DNA of 64,000 nt from Inquilinus sp052113205 (GTDB taxonomy: Bacteria; Pseudomonadota; Alphaproteobacteria; DSM-16000; Inquilinaceae), in contig NZ_JBFRCU010000005.1 in assembly GCF_052113205.1 (NCBI RefSeq), positions 1 to 64,000 of the forward strand, written 5' to 3'. Positions 1 to 8,293 of this stretch are shown in pieces. Position 1 is the stretch's first letter. Every line of letters starts with the position of its first letter. The notes under the pieces were generated by a model. It did no database searches, was not told the DNA's origin, and saw only the letters and a program-made list of their open reading frames with translations. A program made the translations under genes and the position numbers.

Positions 1-240
1 CAAGTCGTGCGCACCCACTGGACCATCGAGAACCAGCTCCATTGGACCCTCGACGTCGTCTTCGACGAGGACGATGCCCGCACCCGCAAGAACAACGGCC
101 CGGAGAACCTGGCCATCATCCGCCGGCTCGCCCACAACATCTTGCGGGCCCATCCCCTCGACAAACCCCTCGCCAGCAAAATGCGCCGCGCAAAATGGAG
201 CAAAGAATTCTTCTTCGAACTCTTTACATACATGCGATAG
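1..240 (+). CDS. ISAs1-family transposase, C-terminal part (5' end outside window)
   Basis: The reading frame is open from base 1 and ends at TAG 238-240, giving 79 residues of a protein whose start is outside the window. It carries the conserved end of ISAs1/H-repeat transposases: HWTIENQLHWTLDVVFDEDD, then a basic RTRKNNGPENLA stretch and a final FELFTYMR. This is the last part of the DDE domain, including its Glu region. The stop codon is followed at once by CCCTG (241-245), which resembles the CCCTG end of ISAs1 terminal repeats, so the element probably ends near 245. It sits tail-to-tail against paaC. Whether the whole transposase is intact cannot be seen. Confidence 0.85.
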   Translation, partial: QVVRTHWTIENQLHWTLDVVFDEDDARTRKNNGPENLAIIRRLAHNILRAHPLDKPLASKMRRAKWSKEFFFELFTYMR

Positions 241-245
241 CCCTG

Positions 246-266
246 CCGCAAGGGGAGGGGGGACTC
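246..266. repeat. Family C palindromic repeat, half copy
   Basis: CGCAAGGGGAGGGGGGACTC also occurs at 59881-59902 and resembles the right arm of the repeat inside the E2 gene (13908-13931). Only one arm is present here, abutting the putative end of the ISAs1 element, which suggests that the element landed in a family C repeat. Confidence 0.5.
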
Positions 267-295
267 AGAAGGAAGGGGAGAGGCTGGTGATCGCG

Positions 296-1069
296 TCACC
301 ATTTCGCCCCCGGATAGGTGCGCTGCAGGATCTGCAGCTCGCTCAGCAGATGGCCGAGATGCTCGCTGTGCCGGCCGTCGCGGCCGCCGCGCTGGGACCA
401 GCCGGCGGTCGGCGTGGTCAGCGTCGCCTCGGCCAGCACCGCGGCCACGGTCTTGGACCAGGTCTCGCGCAGGCTCTCGGGATCGACCGCGACGCCCTGT
501 CGGATCAGTTCGGTTTCGCCCTCGTCGGGCACGAATGCCTCGCCGGTGTAGGGCCACAGCTCCTCCGCCGCCGCCTGAGCCCGGGCGTGGCTCTCGTCGG
601 TGCCGTCGCCGAGGCGGATCACCCATTCCGCGCAGTGGCGCAGATGATAGGCGCTCTCCTTCTCCGACTTCGCGGCGATCGCCGCCAGCGTCGGGTCGGC
701 CGAGCCCATCATCGCCCGCCAATAGGGATCGGCGAAGGCGGAGTAAAGGAACTGGCGCAGGATGGTGCGGGCGAAGTCGCCATTCGGCTGCTCGACCAGC
801 AGCAGGTTGCGGTACTGCCGCACGTCGCGCAGATAGGCGTAGCGGTCCTCGTCGTTGCCCGCGGCCTCGACCTCGGCGGCGTAGCCGTACAGGGTGCGGG
901 CCTGGCCGATCAGGTCGAGCCCGATATTGGCCAGGGCCATGTCCTCTTCCATCATCGGCGCATGGCCGCACCATTCCGACAGGCGGTGGCCCAGGATCAG
1001 GGCGTCGTCGGCCCGCGCCAGGGCGTAGCGGACCAGCGGCGTCTCGGTGACGGTGATCGTGGCCATCAC
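296..1069 (-). CDS. paaC: 1,2-phenylacetyl-CoA epoxidase, subunit PaaC
   Basis: This 257-residue protein belongs to the PaaA/PaaC ferritin-like family and is close to the usual PaaC length of about 250. PaaC is the structural partner of the catalytic PaaA subunit in the multicomponent monooxygenase that epoxidises phenylacetyl-CoA in the cytoplasm. Typical stretches are YALARADDALILGHRLSEWC and MEEDMALANIGLDLIGQART near the N-terminus, and a C-terminal HLGHLLSELQILQRTYPGAKW-like end that is intact. The start overlaps the end of paaB by 4 bases (ATGA), implying translational coupling. Oddly, it is the last paa gene: paaD and paaE, which normally follow, are absent, and transposase remnant DNA begins 55 bases beyond the stop. 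Confidence 0.93.
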   Translation of the reverse strand: MMATITVTETPLVRYALARADDALILGHRLSEWCGHAPMMEEDMALANIGLDLIGQARTLYGYAAEVEAAGNDEDRYAYLRDVRQYRNLLLVEQPNGDFARTILRQFLYSAFADPYWRAMMGSADPTLAAIAAKSEKESAYHLRHCAEWVIRLGDGTDESHARAQAAAEELWPYTGEAFVPDEGETELIRQGVAVDPESLRETWSKTVAAVLAEATLTTPTAGWSQRGGRDGRHSEHLGHLLSELQILQRTYPGAKW

Positions 1070-1353
1070 ATATGCCCGATCTCGTCGGGCACGTCGTAGA
1101 AGGTCGGGTGGCGGTAGATCTTGCTGGCCGCCGGCTCGAACATCATGCCCTTGTCGGCGGGGTCGGAAGCGGTGATGGCGTTGGACGGCACCACCCAGAT
1201 CGACAGCCCTTCGCCGCGGCGGGTGTAGAGGTCGCGCGCCGCCTGCAGCGCCATGGTGGTGTCGGCCGCGTGCAGCGACCCGACATGCTTGTGCGCCAGC
1301 CCGTTGCGGCTGCGGATGAAGACTTCCCAGAGGGGGAAGGTCTGCGTGGTCAT
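1066..1353 (-). CDS. paaB: 1,2-phenylacetyl-CoA epoxidase, subunit PaaB
   Basis: This 95-residue protein has the normal PaaB length and opening (WEVFIRSRNGLAHKHVGSLH). It is a small structural subunit that bridges PaaA-PaaC heterodimers in the epoxidase complex. The AADTTMALQAARDLYTRRGE and SIWVVPSNAITASDP segments are characteristic. It lies 15 bases after paaA and overlaps paaC by 4, in the standard paaABC order on the minus strand. Confidence 0.93.
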   Translation of the reverse strand: MTTQTFPLWEVFIRSRNGLAHKHVGSLHAADTTMALQAARDLYTRRGEGLSIWVVPSNAITASDPADKGMMFEPAASKIYRHPTFYDVPDEIGHM

Positions 1354-1368
1354 GGCGTCTTCTCCCGG

Positions 1369-2355
1369 TCAGGCGGCGGCGCGGGTACGGCGCTTCTCGG
1401 CATAAGCCAGCGCGGCCTCGCGCACCCAGGCGCCGTCGTCATGGGCCTTGTGGCGCGCGGCCATCCGGTCGCGGTTGCACGGGCCGTTGCCGGCCAGAAC
1501 CTGCTTGAACTCGTCCCAGTCGATGGCGCCGTAGTCCCAATGCCCGGTCTCGGCGTTCAGCCTGAGGTCAGGGTCGGGCATGGTCAGGCCGATGAACCGG
1601 GCCTGCGGCACGGTGGCGTCGACGAATTTCTGGCGCAGCTCGTCATTGGAGAAGCGCTTGATCTTCCATCGGGTCGAGGTGTCGCTGTGCTGGCTGGCCG
1701 AATCCGGCGGCCCGAACATCATCAGGCAGGGCCACCACCAGCGGTCCAGCGCGTCCTGCGCCATCGCCTTCTGCTCCGGCGTGCCGCGGGCCAGGGTGAC
1801 CATGATCTCGTAGCCCTGGCGCTGGTGGAAGCTCTCCTCCTTGCACACCCGGATCATGGCGCGGGCGTAAGGCCCGTAGGAGCAGCGGCACAGCGGGATC
1901 TGGTTCATGATCGCGGCGCCGTCCACCAACCAGCCGATGGCGCCGATATCGGCCCAGCTCAGGGTCGGGTAGTTGAAGATCGAGGAGTATTTCGCGCGGC
2001 CGGACAGCAGCTGGTCCACCAACTCCTCGCGCGCCGTGCCCAGCGTCTCGGCCGCGGCGTAGAGGTAGAGGCCGTGGCCGCATTCGTCCTGCACCTTGGC
2101 CAAGAGGGCGGCCTTGCGCCGCAGGGTGGGCGCCCGGGTGATCCAGTTGCCCTCCGGCAGCATGCCGACGATCTCGGAATGGGCGTGCTGGGAGATCTGG
2201 CGCGTCAGCGTCTTGCGATAGGCCTCCGGCATCCAGTCATTCGGCTCGATCCGGTCATCGGCGTCGATCCGCTCCTGGAAGCGGGCGGCATCTTCGACGG
2301 GACGGGCGGCTTGATCGGTGGCGTTGAGGGCCTGCGTGTACATGGCGTCCGGCAT
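1369..2355 (-). CDS. paaA: 1,2-phenylacetyl-CoA epoxidase, catalytic subunit PaaA
   Basis: This 328-residue di-iron oxygenase subunit inserts one oxygen atom into phenylacetyl-CoA. Iron ligands are in the expected contexts: an early ExxxH-type motif around KVQDECGHGLYLYAAAETLG and a later CKEESFHQRQGYEIM. These are the two helices carrying Glu/His carboxylate-bridge ligands. It is the first gene of paaABC, 23 bases after a long dyad that overlaps a good promoter. ATG at 2355 is directly adjacent to GGGAGG, while ATG at 2343 has the same sequence 12 bases away, so either could be the start. Loss of the PaaE reductase gene nearby means electrons must come from elsewhere in the genome. Confidence 0.93.
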   Translation of the reverse strand: MPDAMYTQALNATDQAARPVEDAARFQERIDADDRIEPNDWMPEAYRKTLTRQISQHAHSEIVGMLPEGNWITRAPTLRRKAALLAKVQDECGHGLYLYAAAETLGTAREELVDQLLSGRAKYSSIFNYPTLSWADIGAIGWLVDGAAIMNQIPLCRCSYGPYARAMIRVCKEESFHQRQGYEIMVTLARGTPEQKAMAQDALDRWWWPCLMMFGPPDSASQHSDTSTRWKIKRFSNDELRQKFVDATVPQARFIGLTMPDPDLRLNAETGHWDYGAIDWDEFKQVLAGNGPCNRDRMAARHKAHDDGAWVREAALAYAEKRRTRAAA

Positions 2356-2374
2356 CCTCCCTGATCTTGATCGG

Positions 2375-2421
2375 AGTATATGTCACAGAAAAATATGTCG
2401 TCAATATTTTCGGTAACATAT
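2375..2421 (-). promoter_or_regulatory. paaA promoter overlapped by a long imperfect dyad, candidate PaaX (or TetR) operator
   Basis: On the minus strand TTGACG (2404-2399) and TATACT (2380-2375) are separated by 18 bases. Over them lies an AT-rich imperfect dyad, arms 2378-2396 and 2403-2421, with 14 of 19 pairs matching; the outer arm is ATATGTCAC/GTAACATAT. Its position between paaX and paaA suggests repression by PaaX until phenylacetyl-CoA is present. The neighbouring TetR protein is an alternative ligand. The site is seen; the ligand is inferred. Confidence 0.6.
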
Positions 2422-2443
2422 TGAGGCATGGGGACCCCTTCCC

Positions 2444-2524
2444 GTCATCGCGAGGAGCGAAACGACGTGGCGATCCGGGCCGCTCCGGCTGCCCTGGATC
2501 GCTTCGCCTTCGGCTCGCGATGAC
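2444..2524. repeat. Family A palindromic intergenic repeat
   Basis: It begins GTCATCGCGAGGAGCGAA and ends TTCGGCTCGCGATGAC, so the two ends are inverted copies of each other. The middle contains CGATCC and GGATCG. A second member lies at 62144-62241. It sits between the paaX stop and the paaA promoter. Confidence 0.75.
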
Positions 2525-2539
2525 GAATGGGGGCGGCTA

Positions 2540-3406
2540 CTACCGGAATCGGGCCTGCAGCTCCGGGCCGGGCGGGGGAAGGGGGCCAAATTCAGCCTGG
2601 CCATTGGCATCGAGCCAGCGCTCCGAGGCCGGCAGCAGGCGGTGGTAGAGATCGGCGCAAAGGGCGCGGGCGGCGGTGCCGGGCCAGTCCGGCGGCAGCA
2701 GGTCGGCGGGCAGCACCGGGTCGCGCAGCACGATGCGGCGCCAGGCGTGGATCAGCAGGATACGGGCGATGAAGCTGTCCTGGTCGGACAGCGTGCCTCC
2801 TGCCGCCAGTGCTTCCCGCAGTGGCTCGAAGGCCTCGAGGAAGTGGCGATAGGCGGCGGCCGTCTGGTCCAGCGGCCAGCTCATTGCCGCCAGCCGGCCC
2901 CGCGTCTCGGCATCGGCCGAGGCGTCGAGGCGCAGCGCCTCCGCCGCTTCCGGCGGGACCGCCGTGCCGGCCGGCGCCACCCAGACGCCCGGCGCGGCGG
3001 TGCCGAAGCCGGCGTCCTGCAGGGCACTTCGTGCGGCCTCCCTGTCGCCGCCATTGCCGGGCAGCACCAGCACGAAGCCGCTGCCGGGCGGCGGCGGATG
3101 GGCGTTGTAGATGTGCTCGGTCGCGGTTCGGAACGTCTCCCGTCCGCGCTCGGCTAGGCAATAGAAGCTGTTGCGGCCGACCCGGCTGCGCTGCAGCCAG
3201 CCATCGGCGGCCAGGCGGGACATCGCCGTCCGCACCACACCGTCGCCGATATCGAGCGCGTGCAGGACCGCGGACAGGGTGCCGAGCCACAGCGACCCGC
3301 CGCGCGGCACGATCGCGTCACCATAGATGGTGATGATGATCGACCAGGTGCGCGACGGCTCGGCCTTCAGGCTATCCAGAATCCGCCGCAGGGCGGTGCG
3401 GGGCAT
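2540..3406 (-). CDS. paaX: PaaX-type transcriptional repressor of phenylacetate degradation
   Basis: The 288-residue product (from ATG 3406) has the PaaX layout: an N-terminal winged helix (LRRILDSLKAEPSRTWSIII... VVRTAMSRLAADGWLQRSRVG), a central region and the C-terminal PaaX domain (FIARILLIHAWRRIVLRDP, the LP-DLLPPDWPG motif and LYHRLL). Family members repress paa operons and release DNA on binding phenylacetyl-CoA. The start at 3406 fits known PaaX N-termini; an upstream ATG at 3472 would overlap the small ORF at 3417-3566. It is read in the same direction as paaABC but separated from it by the dyad and a family A repeat. Confidence 0.9.
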   Translation of the reverse strand: MPRTALRRILDSLKAEPSRTWSIIITIYGDAIVPRGGSLWLGTLSAVLHALDIGDGVVRTAMSRLAADGWLQRSRVGRNSFYCLAERGRETFRTATEHIYNAHPPPPGSGFVLVLPGNGGDREAARSALQDAGFGTAAPGVWVAPAGTAVPPEAAEALRLDASADAETRGRLAAMSWPLDQTAAAYRHFLEAFEPLREALAAGGTLSDQDSFIARILLIHAWRRIVLRDPVLPADLLPPDWPGTAARALCADLYHRLLPASERWLDANGQAEFGPLPPPGPELQARFR

Positions 3407-3416
3407 GACGGGCCGA

Positions 3417-3566
3417 TCAGGGGGCAAGGTGAGCCGCCAGCCAGAACGACATCTGCCCCGAAGGCAGGACATAGCCGCCGAAGCCGTAAAGGAAGCCGAT
3501 CGGCTCGGCGACGATCAGGTCCCAGAGGGCCAGAGGCGTCGTGAGTTGCGCGAGGGCGAGCACCAT
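3417..3566 (-). CDS. Small hypothetical protein, 49 aa
   Basis: ATG at 3566 to TGA at 3419-3417 gives a hydrophobic 49-residue peptide (MVLALAQLTTPLALWDLIVA... ending SFWLAAHLAP). Codon third positions are almost all G or C, like real genes here, and it exactly fills the gap between the tetR and paaX genes. GGAG lies directly before the ATG with a second GGAG about 14 bases upstream, so the initiation site is not ideal. I recognise no family. It might be a remnant of a larger membrane protein. Confidence 0.35.
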   Translation of the reverse strand: MVLALAQLTTPLALWDLIVAEPIGFLYGFGGYVLPSGQMSFWLAAHLAP

Positions 3567-3597
3567 CTCCGGTCACAATCTCCGTCGAAGAGCGCGC

Positions 3598-4245
3598 TCA
3601 GGCGGTTTCCATCCGGCGGCGAGCCTTGCCGCCGGGCGGCTGCACCGCGGCCACCGCATTCGCGGCGCCGGACAGCACCAGCTCGGTCGCCAGTCGGGCG
3701 TAATCGGCGCGGCTCAGCCCCTTGCCCTCGCGGAACCAGAGATAGTGCCAGTTCAGCATGCCGAACAGCGACATGGTCAGCGGCATCAGCAGGCTGCGGT
3801 CGGCGGCCGCCTGCGGCACCGCTGCGGCCAGCGCCTCGGCGAAGATCCGCACCAGCGTCCGCTCCATCTCCTTCAACTGCTCCTGCTGCTCCGGCGGCAG
3901 CAGCTTCAGGCTGGTGATCTGCACCTGGTGCTCGGCATCGGCGTCGCGATAGGCATCGAGCAGCGCGGCGGCGATCGCATGCAGCCGCTCCCGCGCGCCG
4001 GCCGGGGCGGCCGCGGCCTCCTCCACCGCCGCGACCAGCGTCGACAGGTGGTCGGCCAGGATGTCGAACAGGACCGCGTCCTTGTCGCGGTAGTAGTGGT
4101 ACAGCAGCGCCTTCGAGATGCCGCAGGCCTCGGCGATCATGGTGATCGAAGCGCCGGTGAAGCCGTGCCGGGCGAACAGCTCCGCCGTCCGATGCAGGAT
4201 CGCCTGCCGCTTCTCGTCATAGTCAGGGGCACGGGTACGGGCCAT
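3598..4245 (-). CDS. TetR/AcrR-family regulator (PaaR-like position)
   Basis: 215 residues. The N-terminal helix-turn-helix is clear: AILHRTAELFARHGFTGASI then IAEACGISKALLYHYYRDKD. The C-terminal ligand domain contains LLPPEQQEQLKEMERTLV and SLFGMLNWHYLWFREGKGL, typical of TetR proteins beside acyl-CoA and aromatic catabolic genes. It is read in the same direction as paaX and paaABC and probably senses a CoA thioester in that pathway, but the ligand is inferred only from position. Confidence 0.85.
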   Translation of the reverse strand: MARTRAPDYDEKRQAILHRTAELFARHGFTGASITMIAEACGISKALLYHYYRDKDAVLFDILADHLSTLVAAVEEAAAAPAGARERLHAIAAALLDAYRDADAEHQVQITSLKLLPPEQQEQLKEMERTLVRIFAEALAAAVPQAAADRSLLMPLTMSLFGMLNWHYLWFREGKGLSRADYARLATELVLSGAANAVAAVQPPGGKARRRMETA

Positions 4246-4329
4246 GGCCTCCGGTCCGTTCAGGGAATGCCAGTTGCCGCCAGACTCGGCGCGTCACGGC
4301 CGCAGATCAAGAATTCTCTGAGCGCTCGT

Positions 4330-5316
4330 TCAATGAATGGCGCCTGACGGCTTCTGCCGCAGCACCGGGGCGGTGGTCGATTGCCGCCGGTCGGTGCTGG
4401 GCCGGCAGCCGAACTGGGCGCGGTAGCGGCGCGAGAAGTATTCGAGCGAGGGGAAGCCGCAGGAAAAGGCGACCTCGGTGACGCTCAGTCCGGTCTGCTG
4501 CAGCAACTGGTGCGCCTTGGCCATGCGCAGCAGCAGGTACTGGCCCTGGACCGAACGGCCGAGCGCCCGCTTGAAGCGGCGCTCGAGCTGGCGCAGCGAC
4601 AGGCCGACCCGGTCGGCGATCACGGCGCAGGGCAGGGGCTCGTCGATGGTGTCGCGCATGATCTCCAGCGCCCGCGCCACCACAGGGTCGACGGCCGGCT
4701 GCACGTCGCCGTCGGCCTCGCGCTGCCCGGTCTCCGGCGGCCGCACCCGGCCGAGCAGCAGGTGCTCGGCGACCTCGCCGGCCAGGCCGGGATCGGCGTG
4801 GCGCCCGATCCAGCCGGCCATCATGTCGAGGATGGCGGAGGCGCCGGCGCAGGTGATCCGGCCGCCCGAGACGGCGTAGAGCTGCGGCACCGCGCGCACC
4901 GCCGGATAGCGCTCCTGGAACCCGGTCAGGTTGTCCCAATGGACCGCGGCGGTGTGGCCGTCCAGCAGGCCGGCCTCGGCCAGGGCCAGGCTGCCGGTCT
5001 CGATGCCGCCGAGCTCGACGCCGAAGCGGGCCAGCCGCCGCAGCCAGGGCAGCACCGGCCGCTGCCCGGCGACCGCGGCGGAGTCGAAGCTGGCCAGGAC
5101 GAAGACGGTGCCGCTTCCCTCCGCCGCCGCCAGGCCGCCATCGACCGGCGTGACGGTGCCGTTGCTGGCCCGGACCGCGGCCCCGTCGGCGGAGACCACG
5201 GTCCAGGCGAACAGCCGCTGCTGCGCCAGCCAGTTGGCGACGAACAGCGGCTCGATCGCCGCGGCAAGGCCCAGCGCCGAGAATTCGGGCAGCACCAGGA
5301 AGGCCAGCTTGCGCAT
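4330..5316 (-). CDS. GlxA/FtrA-type AraC regulator with DJ-1/PfpI domain
   Basis: From ATG 5316, 328 residues. The first half is a DJ-1/PfpI (amidotransferase-like) domain (MRKLAFLVLPEFSALGLAAA, LGGIETGSLALAEAGLLDGH), with Gly-Thr in place of the nucleophilic Cys elbow. The second half is an AraC DNA-binding domain with two helix-turn-helix units, the second at LSVTEVAFSCGFPSLEYFSR. Relatives (GbdR, CdhR, ArgR types) activate quaternary-amine and amino acid catabolism. It is divergent from the Rieske/GMC/aldolase operon at 5469 and is the likely activator of that operon. Confidence 0.88.
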   Translation of the reverse strand: MRKLAFLVLPEFSALGLAAAIEPLFVANWLAQQRLFAWTVVSADGAAVRASNGTVTPVDGGLAAAEGSGTVFVLASFDSAAVAGQRPVLPWLRRLARFGVELGGIETGSLALAEAGLLDGHTAAVHWDNLTGFQERYPAVRAVPQLYAVSGGRITCAGASAILDMMAGWIGRHADPGLAGEVAEHLLLGRVRPPETGQREADGDVQPAVDPVVARALEIMRDTIDEPLPCAVIADRVGLSLRQLERRFKRALGRSVQGQYLLLRMAKAHQLLQQTGLSVTEVAFSCGFPSLEYFSRRYRAQFGCRPSTDRRQSTTAPVLRQKPSGAIH

Positions 5317-5468
5317 GCGGGTCCCATGGTCGAACCGCCCCAGCATGCCATCGCCATTATGCGCGGCCTGCGAGAAATCGACATCGCTATGACGAGTAGA
5401 GACAGGTTGGAGCCTGGTCCCTCTCTCATTCTTCCGGCAACGCCAGCCAGAGACGGGGGAGACAAGAA

Positions 5469-6611
5469 ATGACCATCGCGGTTCCGGCCTGGACCAAAGC
5501 CGACCAGGAGGCGGGCTACTCCCTCCCGGCCCCGTTCTTCTACGACCCGGCGGTGTACGAGGCGGAGCGGGAGGGGATCTTCCTCAAATCCTGGCACCTG
5601 GTCGGCCATCTCAACGACTTCCGCGAGACCGGCGACATCGTCATGGAGACGCTGCTCGACCAGAGCGTCCTGGTGATGAGGGGTTCGGACGGGCAGATCC
5701 GCGCCTTCCACAATGTCTGCCAGCATCGCGGCAACCGCCTGGTCGAGACCCGGCGCAGCAAGGCCCGGGCGATCACCTGCGGCTATCACGCCTGGACCTA
5801 CGGCCTGGACGGCAGCCTGCGCGGGGCGCCGCGCACCGAATGCCTGACCCATTTCGACAAGGCCGAGCACGGGCTGAAGCCGGTGCGGGCCGAGGTCTTC
5901 GGGTCCTTCGTCTTCGTCAATCTCGACCCCGCGGCACGGCCGATCGCCGACATGGCGCCGGGCGCCGAGGCCGAGATGCGGCGCTTCCTGCCCGATCTCG
6001 ACCGGCTGGTGCTGGTCGAGGAGGTCGACGTGCCGGTCGCCGCCAACTGGAAGGTGATCCAGGAGAACTCGATCGAGGGCTACCATTTCAGCTTTTCCGG
6101 CCCGGTGCACCGCGAGCTGACGCAGCTGATCGACTTCGACGGCTACGCCCTGACGCCGCGCGGCGACTGGTGGACTTATATCGGCCCGCCGAAGCCGGGC
6201 ACGACACAGGCGTACGGCGTGCCGCTGGAGGGCGCGACCTGGCAGACCGACTGGTTCTTCAACCTCGGCCTGTTCCCGAACGCGACCATCTACGCCTTCC
6301 CCTATTCCGACGTGGTCGGCACCTTCATCATGATTCCGACCGGGCCGGAGACCTCGGTGCTGCGCTTCGGCTATTACGGGCCGGAGGGGCGGCCGGTGCC
6401 GGAGGTGACCCGCGCCTGCATCCGCTGGATGAACGAGGATCTGGGGCCGGAGGACATCCAGCTCAACATCTCGAACCAGAAGGGGCTGCGGTCGATGGGC
6501 TTCACCCGCGGCCGCTACCTGATCGGCGAGACGCCGGACAACCGCAGCGAGCATCTGGTCCGGCACTTCCACCAGCTGTGCCACCGGGCGATCCGCCCCG
6601 AAGCGGCCTGA
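5469..6611 (+). CDS. Rieske-type ring-hydroxylating oxygenase alpha subunit (choline/betaine monooxygenase-like)
   Basis: 380 residues. The Rieske [2Fe-2S] ligands are Cys84/His86 (CQHRGNR) and Cys104/His107 (CGYHAWTYGLDG). The mononuclear iron site follows in NSIEGYHFSFSGPVH (Glu203 bridge, His206, His214). This size and these motifs occur in choline, carnitine and glycine-betaine monooxygenases as well as aromatic dioxygenases; with a GMC dehydrogenase next door and a GbdR-like regulator, a quaternary-amine or N-demethylation role is attractive but unproven. No reductase or ferredoxin gene is adjacent. GGGGGAG before the ATG fits a ribosome site. The GMC gene begins 6 bases after the stop. 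Confidence 0.85.
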   Translation: MTIAVPAWTKADQEAGYSLPAPFFYDPAVYEAEREGIFLKSWHLVGHLNDFRETGDIVMETLLDQSVLVMRGSDGQIRAFHNVCQHRGNRLVETRRSKARAITCGYHAWTYGLDGSLRGAPRTECLTHFDKAEHGLKPVRAEVFGSFVFVNLDPAARPIADMAPGAEAEMRRFLPDLDRLVLVEEVDVPVAANWKVIQENSIEGYHFSFSGPVHRELTQLIDFDGYALTPRGDWWTYIGPPKPGTTQAYGVPLEGATWQTDWFFNLGLFPNATIYAFPYSDVVGTFIMIPTGPETSVLRFGYYGPEGRPVPEVTRACIRWMNEDLGPEDIQLNISNQKGLRSMGFTRGRYLIGETPDNRSEHLVRHFHQLCHRAIRPEAA

Positions 6612-6617
6612 GCGGCG

Positions 6618-8276
6618 ATGCCCGATCATCGCACCGACTACGTCATCGTCGGCGCCGGCTCCGCCGGCTGCGTGCTGGCGGCGCGGCTGACGGAGGACCC
6701 GGCGGTTCAGGTGCTGCTGCTGGAGGCCGGGCCGGCGGATCGCAGCTGGCAGATCCACATGCCGGCGGCGGTCGGGCGGCTGCTGTCCTCCGACCGGTTC
6801 AACTGGGCCTATGTGTCCGAGCCGGAGCCCCATCTCGACGGCCGCCGCCTGTCGCATCCGCGCGGCCGGGTGCTGGGCGGGTCGTCCTCGATCAACGGCA
6901 TGGTCTATATCCGTGGCCATGCCCGCGACTACGACGCTTGGGCCCAGGCCGGGCTGCCGGGGTGGAGCTACGCCGACGTGCTGCCCTATTTCAAGCGGGC
7001 GGAGCGGCACAGCCTGGGTGGCGACTCGTATCACGGGAGCAACGGGCCGCTGGCGGTGTTCGCGCCGGACCTGGCGGCGACGCCCTTGGCCGATGCCTTC
7101 ATCCGGGCGGGGCAGGAGGCGGGGTACGGCCTGACGGCGGATGTGAACGGGGCGCGGCAGGAGGGCTTCGGCCGGATCGACCGCACCACCGGCGGGGGGC
7201 GGCGCTGGAGCACGGCGCGCGCCTATCTGCGGCCGGCGCTGGGCCGCCCGAACCTGACTGTGCTGACCGGCGCGCTGGTCCGCCGCATCATGCTCGAGCG
7301 CGGCCGCGCGGTTGGCGTCGAATTCGCCCGACGCGGTCGGATGGAGACCGCGCGGGCCGGGGCGGAGGTGATCCTGTCGGGCGGGGCGATCAACTCGCCG
7401 CACGTGCTGCAACTCTCCGGCATCGGTCCGGCCGACGAGCTGGCGGCGCTGGGCATTAGGCCGCTGGTTGACCTGCCCGGCGTGGGCGCCAACCTGAACG
7501 ACCATCCGGACATCGTCATCCAGCATCGCTGCCGCACGCCGGCGTCGCTGTACGGGGTCAATCGCGGGCTGCGCAAGCTGGCCACCGGGCTGCGCTGGTT
7601 CGCCGGCAAGACCGGCCCGGCCGCGTCCAACCATTTCGAGGCCGGCGGCTTCATCCGCAGCCGGCCGGGCATCGAGCATCCCGACCTGCAGCTGACCTTC
7701 ATGCCGATCGCGATCAAGCCCGGCACGGTCGAGGATGTCGGCGGCCATTCCTTCCAGGTGCATATCGACCTGATGCGGCCGCGCAGCCTGGGCCATGTCA
7801 GGCTGCGCTCCGCCGACCCGGCCGAGCCGCCGGCGATCCGCTTCAACTACCTGGCGGACCCGCAGGACCGCATCGACCTGCGCGAATCGGTGCGGCTGAC
7901 CCGCGAGATCCTGGCCCAGCCGGCGCTGGCCGCCTATCGCGGCGACGAGATCTATCCCGGGCCCGAGGTGCGCAGCGACGACGAGATCGACGCCTATCTG
8001 CGCCAGGGCATCGAGACCTGCTACCACCCGGTCGGCACCTGCCGGATGGGGCAGGGCGCCACGGCTGTGGTGGACGGCGAATGCCGCGTCCATGGCGTCG
8101 GGGGGTTGCGGGTGGTCGACGCCTCGGTGATGCCGGCGATCGTCAGCGGCAACACCAACGCCCCGACCATCATGATCGCCGAGAAGGCGAGCGACCTGAT
8201 CCGCGGCCGGCGCGCGCCGCCGCGCGAGGACCATCCGGTCTGGATTCATCCCCGGTGGGAAACCGCCCAGCGCTGA
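6618..8276 (+). CDS. GMC-family FAD oxidoreductase (choline dehydrogenase-like)
   Basis: 552 residues, typical for the family. The N-terminal ADP-binding fold YVIVGAGSAGCVLAARL, the GMC signature HPRGRVLGGSSSINGMVYIR and the second signature GAINSPHVLQLSGIGP are all present. The C-terminal catalytic His region CYHPVGTCRMG and the VVDASVMPAIVSGNTNAPTI end are intact. Family members oxidise primary alcohols to aldehydes with FAD. Being in an operon with the Rieske enzyme and an aldolase suggests stepwise oxidation of an alcohol-containing substrate. The substrate is unknown. Confidence 0.88.
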   Translation: MPDHRTDYVIVGAGSAGCVLAARLTEDPAVQVLLLEAGPADRSWQIHMPAAVGRLLSSDRFNWAYVSEPEPHLDGRRLSHPRGRVLGGSSSINGMVYIRGHARDYDAWAQAGLPGWSYADVLPYFKRAERHSLGGDSYHGSNGPLAVFAPDLAATPLADAFIRAGQEAGYGLTADVNGARQEGFGRIDRTTGGGRRWSTARAYLRPALGRPNLTVLTGALVRRIMLERGRAVGVEFARRGRMETARAGAEVILSGGAINSPHVLQLSGIGPADELAALGIRPLVDLPGVGANLNDHPDIVIQHRCRTPASLYGVNRGLRKLATGLRWFAGKTGPAASNHFEAGGFIRSRPGIEHPDLQLTFMPIAIKPGTVEDVGGHSFQVHIDLMRPRSLGHVRLRSADPAEPPAIRFNYLADPQDRIDLRESVRLTREILAQPALAAYRGDEIYPGPEVRSDDEIDAYLRQGIETCYHPVGTCRMGQGATAVVDGECRVHGVGGLRVVDASVMPAIVSGNTNAPTIMIAEKASDLIRGRRAPPREDHPVWIHPRWETAQR

Positions 8277-8293
8277 GCAGGAAAGAACCGGCC

